From: Nitrospirota bacterium
GTDB taxonomy: Bacteria; Nitrospirota; Thermodesulfovibrionia; UBA6902; DSMQ01
Assembly (NCBI GenBank): GCA_016207865.1
Contig: JACQZD010000218.1
Coordinates: 1-16,291, forward strand
Length of the DNA: 16,291 nucleotides
Direction of reading: 5' to 3'
The notes below the pieces were generated by a model. It worked only from the letters and a program-made list of their open reading frames with translations, was not told where the DNA came from and made no database searches. Positions within the stretch are counted from its first letter, which is position 1. Each line of letters opens with the position of its first letter. Shown here piece after piece: positions 13,331-16,291 of this stretch. The translations under genes and the position numbers were made by a program.

Positions 13331-14259
13331 AATGCCATATACTTCCTTGCAGCAGAATCAAAATGCAGGTCCTTCCTGTCAAAGCATCTCTCTCTGTAAA
13401 TCCTGAAGCCGCTGAGCATAGCGCCAAATTCACTTAAGGGAAGCCCGCAGTCTTTTACAATCTCCTTTGTGCCGCCTACTGGATTGAAGCAGACAGGCAC
13501 GCCTGCCAGTATGGCTTCCACGGCAGTATTAGGGCACGGGTCATTTTCCGAAGGAAAGAATAAAAATTTCATTTTATGAATATCTGAAAGCAGTCTTCCT
13601 CTTTCAAGCACTCCGGCATAGTGAACATTGGGCAGTGAGGCAAAATTATATTTTGATTCGCTGTGATTGCCTATGAGCAGAAATTTTTCGCGGGGATTTC
13701 CCAAAATTGTTTTATATAAAATATCCAGCCTTTTTTTATCGCCTACGCCCCAGGTGATATGCCCGATGAATTCACCAATCTCCTTGCCGGGATAAAACTC
13801 TCCGGGATCAGCGCCGTTAAGAATAATCGCATGTCTTTGGGGAAAGTTTAAGTACGGGTGCATGTTTTCAAAAACAAAATTGCTCTGGTAAACCGTAATA
13901 TCCGCATAATGGTTAAGTTCTTTTATATACGCGTGTTTTTTTCTGCGGTACTCATCCTCACTATTTTCAACATGTTCGTCAAGGCGGTGGATTATGAAGC
14001 ACCCCTGCGTCTTTGCCTTCTCAATGGTTTTAATGTCTGCCTTGTCCGCAATTATTATTGCCTTGTCTGACTTGAGGATATTATGTACAGTGTGATACGC
14101 TGCATTATTTTCTTTAAGCCACTTCTGAAAATTGTAAGAAAAGGTATTGGCGCCTCCGCCTCTTTTGCGCGGAGAAATGGAGATGAAGATATTTGTTCTG
14201 TCCCTGCGGCGTCTGTTGAATATCAGCAGTGTGCGGAGATTCCTTATCAGCGCCCTCAC
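13327..14259 (-). CDS. Glycosyltransferase family 4-like (GT-B fold), GTG start
   Basis: Counted from the GTG at 14259 the protein has 310 residues. I chose this start because the GTG forms a GTGA overlap with the radical SAM stop and a GAGGTGG ribosome binding site lies just upstream with about 5 nt spacing; a TTG at 14283 would overlap the neighbour by 28 nt. The N-terminal loop is SPRKRGGGANTFSYNFQ (29-45), with HRLDEHVENSEDEYR (91-105) and LNGADPGEFYP (147-157). The C-terminal domain starts HITWGVGDKKRLD (167-179). The EX7E position reads FPSENDPCPNTAVEAI, where Asp240 takes the place of the first Glu eight residues before Glu248. The enzyme is probably a retaining transferase and a relative of the next gene, 12251-13330, with which it shares an ATGA overlap. 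Sugars are unknown. Confidence 0.9.
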   Translation of the reverse strand: MRALIRNLRTLLIFNRRRRDRTNIFISISPRKRGGGANTFSYNFQKWLKENNAAYHTVHNILKSDKAIIIADKADIKTIEKAKTQGCFIIHRLDEHVENSEDEYRRKKHAYIKELNHYADITVYQSNFVFENMHPYLNFPQRHAIILNGADPGEFYPGKEIGEFIGHITWGVGDKKRLDILYKTILGNPREKFLLIGNHSESKYNFASLPNVHYAGVLERGRLLSDIHKMKFLFFPSENDPCPNTAVEAILAGVPVCFNPVGGTKEIVKDCGLPLSEFGAMLSGFRIYRERCFDRKDLHFDSAARKYMAL

Positions 14260-15176
14260 TTCCACCTCAGGCAGTTCTTGCAAATATCAGGCTCATTATC
14301 AGGAGCCTTTTTAAAATCATCAGCCCTTTTTCTGAAATCCCTGTATTTCATGCTGTCCCATATTTCATTTAAACTCTGCTTCAGCAGATTCCCCATAATC
14401 TCCCTGCCGTCAACATCATAACAGCACGGCACCACATCTCCGTTCCAGTAGATTCCAAGCTGATGATATATGTCTTTGCAGGGCTTTGGGTGATACTTGG
14501 ACCTGTAAGCAGGATTCTCCGGTGCAAGCTCAGGCACGGATTCCGTGAATCCCTTTGTAAAAAAATGAACGCCTATTTCCTCAGCCATTTTTTTTGCAGT
14601 TTCAACCTCGTGTTCATTGTTTTTTAAGGCAAGAAACTGCCACTCAATGCGTGTCTTTCCCCCTTTGTGGGCCAGGGCGGTTTTTTTCATGTTCTCATAC
14701 ACCTTTTCAAATCTGCCGCCGACCCTGTTTTGTTGATAAGTCTCCTCTGAAGCCCCGTCAACCGAAAACCTGATGAGGTCCACCTCAACCTCTGCAATTT
14801 CTGAAATATTCTTATCATTAAACGCCTGCCCGTTGGTAAAGACCCCGACCTCAAAACCGTCTTTTTTTAATTCCATTGCAAAGCGCGGGGTCAATTTATT
14901 TAAAAACGGCTCGCCCTGAAAATGGAGATAAGCCTTTTTAATGCCGCATTTCTTTAATTCACCGCGGACAACAGTAAACGTCTCCTCCGTCATAAAGCCT
15001 AAAGTCCTCGTCATTAAATTGTGCGCCGAGCTGCCGTGTTTTTTTGTAAGCTCGTTCTGCATGCCGACCAGACAGTACGGACAGTTCAGGTTGCAGGCAT
15101 TGGTTGTTTCCAGGATAACCTGAGTCGGCTTTTTAAAAATCCGCTCGCGGATCTTTTTACGGATATTTAGAACCAT
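14256..15176 (-). CDS. Radical SAM enzyme with C-terminal SPASM-type cysteine domain
   Basis: This 306-residue protein has the CX3CX2C cluster in NACNLNCPYC (C28, C32, C35), which binds the SAM-cleaving 4Fe-4S cluster. GEP (88-90), VFTNGQ (112-117) and RFSVDGASEETYQQNRVGG (136-154) are usual radical SAM barrel motifs. The C-terminal segment GIYWNGDVVPCCYDVDGREIMGNL (241-264), with C233, C251, C252, C299 and C302, is a SPASM/twitch-type auxiliary cluster site. Members of this class do dehydrogenation, epimerisation or peptide crosslinks; in glycan loci they probably change a sugar. No precursor peptide gene is seen nearby, which argues against peptide maturation. It is the first gene of a block in which the following GT4 gene overlaps it by 4 nt. 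No clear ribosome binding site is visible 5-10 nt before its ATG. The organism must be able to use oxygen-sensitive enzymes here. Confidence 0.93.
   Translation of the reverse strand: MVLNIRKKIRERIFKKPTQVILETTNACNLNCPYCLVGMQNELTKKHGSSAHNLMTRTLGFMTEETFTVVRGELKKCGIKKAYLHFQGEPFLNKLTPRFAMELKKDGFEVGVFTNGQAFNDKNISEIAEVEVDLIRFSVDGASEETYQQNRVGGRFEKVYENMKKTALAHKGGKTRIEWQFLALKNNEHEVETAKKMAEEIGVHFFTKGFTESVPELAPENPAYRSKYHPKPCKDIYHQLGIYWNGDVVPCCYDVDGREIMGNLLKQSLNEIWDSMKYRDFRKRADDFKKAPDNEPDICKNCLRWK
14262..14268 (-). promoter_or_regulatory. Strong ribosome binding site that decides the GTG start at 14259
   Basis: The minus-strand sequence GAGGTGG lies inside the last codons of the radical SAM gene, and its GAGG core is 5 nt from the GTG at 14259. 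It supports reinitiation at the GTGA stop/start overlap. Confidence 0.7.
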
Positions 15177-15207
15177 ATAGCATTAAATAACGGCGGGGAC
15201 TTTAATC

Positions 15208-16032
15208 TCAACTGGGGAATTTAAAAGGCTTCCATAAAACACCAAAGATATCCTTTTGGAAATACTCCTTGTTCCTGAATAAATATTTTTTCATGCCTTT
15301 CAAAAATCTATCTTCCATTATGGTAAGCTCAATAAACAATATCTCAAAACCGCATTTCTGCAGCATAGCTGAAATCTTTTCCTTTGTTTGCAAATTACAG
15401 TGAACAGTTTGCCTTTCTCTTTCGATATATGATTTCCCTGTTATAATTTTTAATGAGATATTAAAAAGGCTAAATAATATTTCAACTGTTTTTTTAAAGA
15501 ACATTTCAGGGAGAATTGCAAACGGTATTAATAATATCCATAAAGGTGACCTGTGAAAAATAATATTATACCTCGTCGGAACTGTATGGAAGATGAAATG
15601 CCCCCCCGGTTTTAACCAGTAGAAACAATTTCCTACAGTGGTGGCTAATTCATTGTCCAATAAATGCTCAACAATATCCCCTGCATATATAATATCAAAT
15701 TCTTCACTGTTAAAATTATTTCTGTCAGTAATATCACCAACAACATAATTTATATTTTTGTTGTAGATTCGTGCAATTCCCTCCGCCATAGAGATTGCTC
15801 TTTTGCCAAGGTCAATACCGGTAACCTTATAACCCCGTTCAGAAAATTCATATGCAAAGGTCCCAATAGATGTCCCAAGATCCAAAACTTTATTACCAGA
15901 AAGCTCTAATTTAGACGTTAAGTCAAAAACTTTTTCTATCCTTTTTGTCCAGTGATTCCCTTTACGACAGAGAAATTTTCTTAACTGTGATTTAAAGTAA
16001 TTATCATCATAGATTTCATTGTAATTATTCAT
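15208..16032 (-). CDS. Class I SAM-dependent methyltransferase
   Basis: This 274-residue protein begins with NYNEIYDDNYF, as in sugar O-methyltransferases of surface glycan loci. Motif I is KVLDLGTSIGTFA (48-60), where the usual GxGxG is GTSIG; motif II is GIDLG (72-76); then VVGD (97-100), IIYAGDIVEHLLD (114-126) and LKPGGHFIFHTV (140-151). A segment about 161-195 (SPLWILLIPFAILPEMFF) is hydrophobic and may touch the membrane. TVHCNLQTKEKI (209-220) is a typical post-motif segment. The gene is more AT-rich than its neighbours: four 60-nt stretches covering 15661-15900 sum to about 35% GC by hand count, against 47% for 14521-14580. A run of seven C lies at 15601-15607. The ATG comes 3 nt after the stop of the epimerase gene, so the two share an operon. 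Substrate is unknown. Confidence 0.92.
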   Translation of the reverse strand: MNNYNEIYDDNYFKSQLRKFLCRKGNHWTKRIEKVFDLTSKLELSGNKVLDLGTSIGTFAYEFSERGYKVTGIDLGKRAISMAEGIARIYNKNINYVVGDITDRNNFNSEEFDIIYAGDIVEHLLDNELATTVGNCFYWLKPGGHFIFHTVPTRYNIIFHRSPLWILLIPFAILPEMFFKKTVEILFSLFNISLKIITGKSYIERERQTVHCNLQTKEKISAMLQKCGFEILFIELTIMEDRFLKGMKKYLFRNKEYFQKDIFGVLWKPFKFPS

Positions 16033-16035
16033 ATT

Positions 16036-16291
16036 CTAATAAGTAATCCTTTTCTGAATTAACTTCTTATCAATCGGGATTCCGGCTAATACCTTAGCGA
16101 CTTTTTCTCCGGAATCGCCGACCCCATAAGGGTTTTTGGCTCTTTTGCATTTTGCGCGGAATCTCTTGTCATACAGGGCTTTCTTCAGCGCGCACATTAT
16201 CTCTTGCTTATTATACCCCGTGTCAATTACATTGCCTGCCCTTAATCTGCCGTCCTGCCTCGTCCCAATATTTACGGCAGGCACGCCAAAA
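16036..16291 (-). CDS. UDP-N-acetylglucosamine 2-epimerase, hydrolysing NeuC/LegG-like type (C-terminal part only)
   Basis: Only the last 84 or so codons are in the window; the 5' part is cut off by the right edge. The visible segment reads VPAVNIGTRQDGRLRAGNVI, followed by DTGYNKQEI and later NPYGVGDSGEKVAKVL. The NIGxRQxGR motif and the NPYG ending are typical of the hydrolysing UDP-GlcNAc 2-epimerases of the NeuC/LegG branch, which give ManNAc or its relatives as the first step toward nonulosonic acids; WecB enzymes share the fold but normally read differently at this point. The last residues KKLIQKRITY are followed by a TAG stop. It would act in the cytoplasm to make a sugar precursor. 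It heads the genes in this window and is separated by 3 nt from the methyltransferase gene. Confidence 0.85.
   Translation of the reverse strand, partial: FGVPAVNIGTRQDGRLRAGNVIDTGYNKQEIMCALKKALYDKRFRAKCKRAKNPYGVGDSGEKVAKVLAGIPIDKKLIQKRITY

Noticed and set aside
14260..14283. TTG start at 14283 for the GT4-like gene
   Set aside because: It would overlap the radical SAM gene by 28 nt and adds residues outside the GT fold; the GTG at 14259 has a GTGA overlap and a strong ribosome binding site.
14083..14421. 112-codon plus-strand open frame
   Set aside because: It is antisense to the GT4-like and radical SAM genes, whose motifs are intact; its protein has no family features.
1..16291. tRNA, rRNA or riboswitch
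   Set aside because: No cloverleaf pattern, rRNA core sequence or known riboswitch core was seen in the short intergenic gaps on either strand.

Overview
The window is a stretch of a polysaccharide or glycoconjugate biosynthesis locus. All fourteen genes lie on the minus strand, so transcription runs from the right edge to the left edge. Moderate GC, bacterial Shine-Dalgarno sites, a NeuC-type sugar epimerase, a dense set of glycosyltransferases and several families of dispersed palindromic repeats suggest a Gram-negative, probably anaerobic or subsurface lineage, such as Nitrospirota or a former deltaproteobacterial group. That placement is an inference from style, not from a marker gene, and is low confidence.

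Layout in transcription order (right to left): the C-terminal end of a UDP-GlcNAc 2-epimerase (16036-16291, cut by the window edge); an AT-rich SAM methyltransferase (15208-16032); then a tight four-gene block of radical SAM/SPASM enzyme, two GT4-like glycosyltransferases and an alpha/alpha-toroid protein (15176 down to 11163), in which every junction is a 4-nt GTGA or ATGA overlap. Next come a divergent GT-B enzyme (10065-11030), a second methyltransferase overlapping a GT4 enzyme (9955 to 8160), a second and different alpha/alpha-toroid protein with a GT2 and a GT4 enzyme (7974 to 4590), an AsnB-type amidotransferase (2451-4367), another GT4 enzyme (1053-2261) and a cobalamin-independent methionine synthase/UroD-like gene that runs off the left edge (1-954).

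Taken together, seven glycosyltransferases would build a complex glycan. The two methyltransferases, the amidotransferase and the radical SAM enzyme are the likely decorating or sugar-modifying enzymes, and the two toroid proteins may act on the glycan or its lipid carrier. No flippase, polymerase, ABC exporter or initiating phosphoglycosyltransferase is in the window, so those steps must be encoded elsewhere.

The most unusual layer is non-coding. Each of the five intergenic gaps longer than 100 nt holds a palindromic repeat, from three families: a roughly 155-bp MITE/REPIN-like element with two full copies and one half copy, whose inner stem differs between copies but stays paired; two dRS3-like ATTCCC/GGGAAT elements; and one GTCATTGCGA-type element. 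Small repeats also sit inside genes: a four-copy GGGGTCA heptamer near the start of asnB, and two short perfect palindromes inside probable peptide insertions of asnB and a GT4 gene. There is no gene-free stretch over 300 bases.
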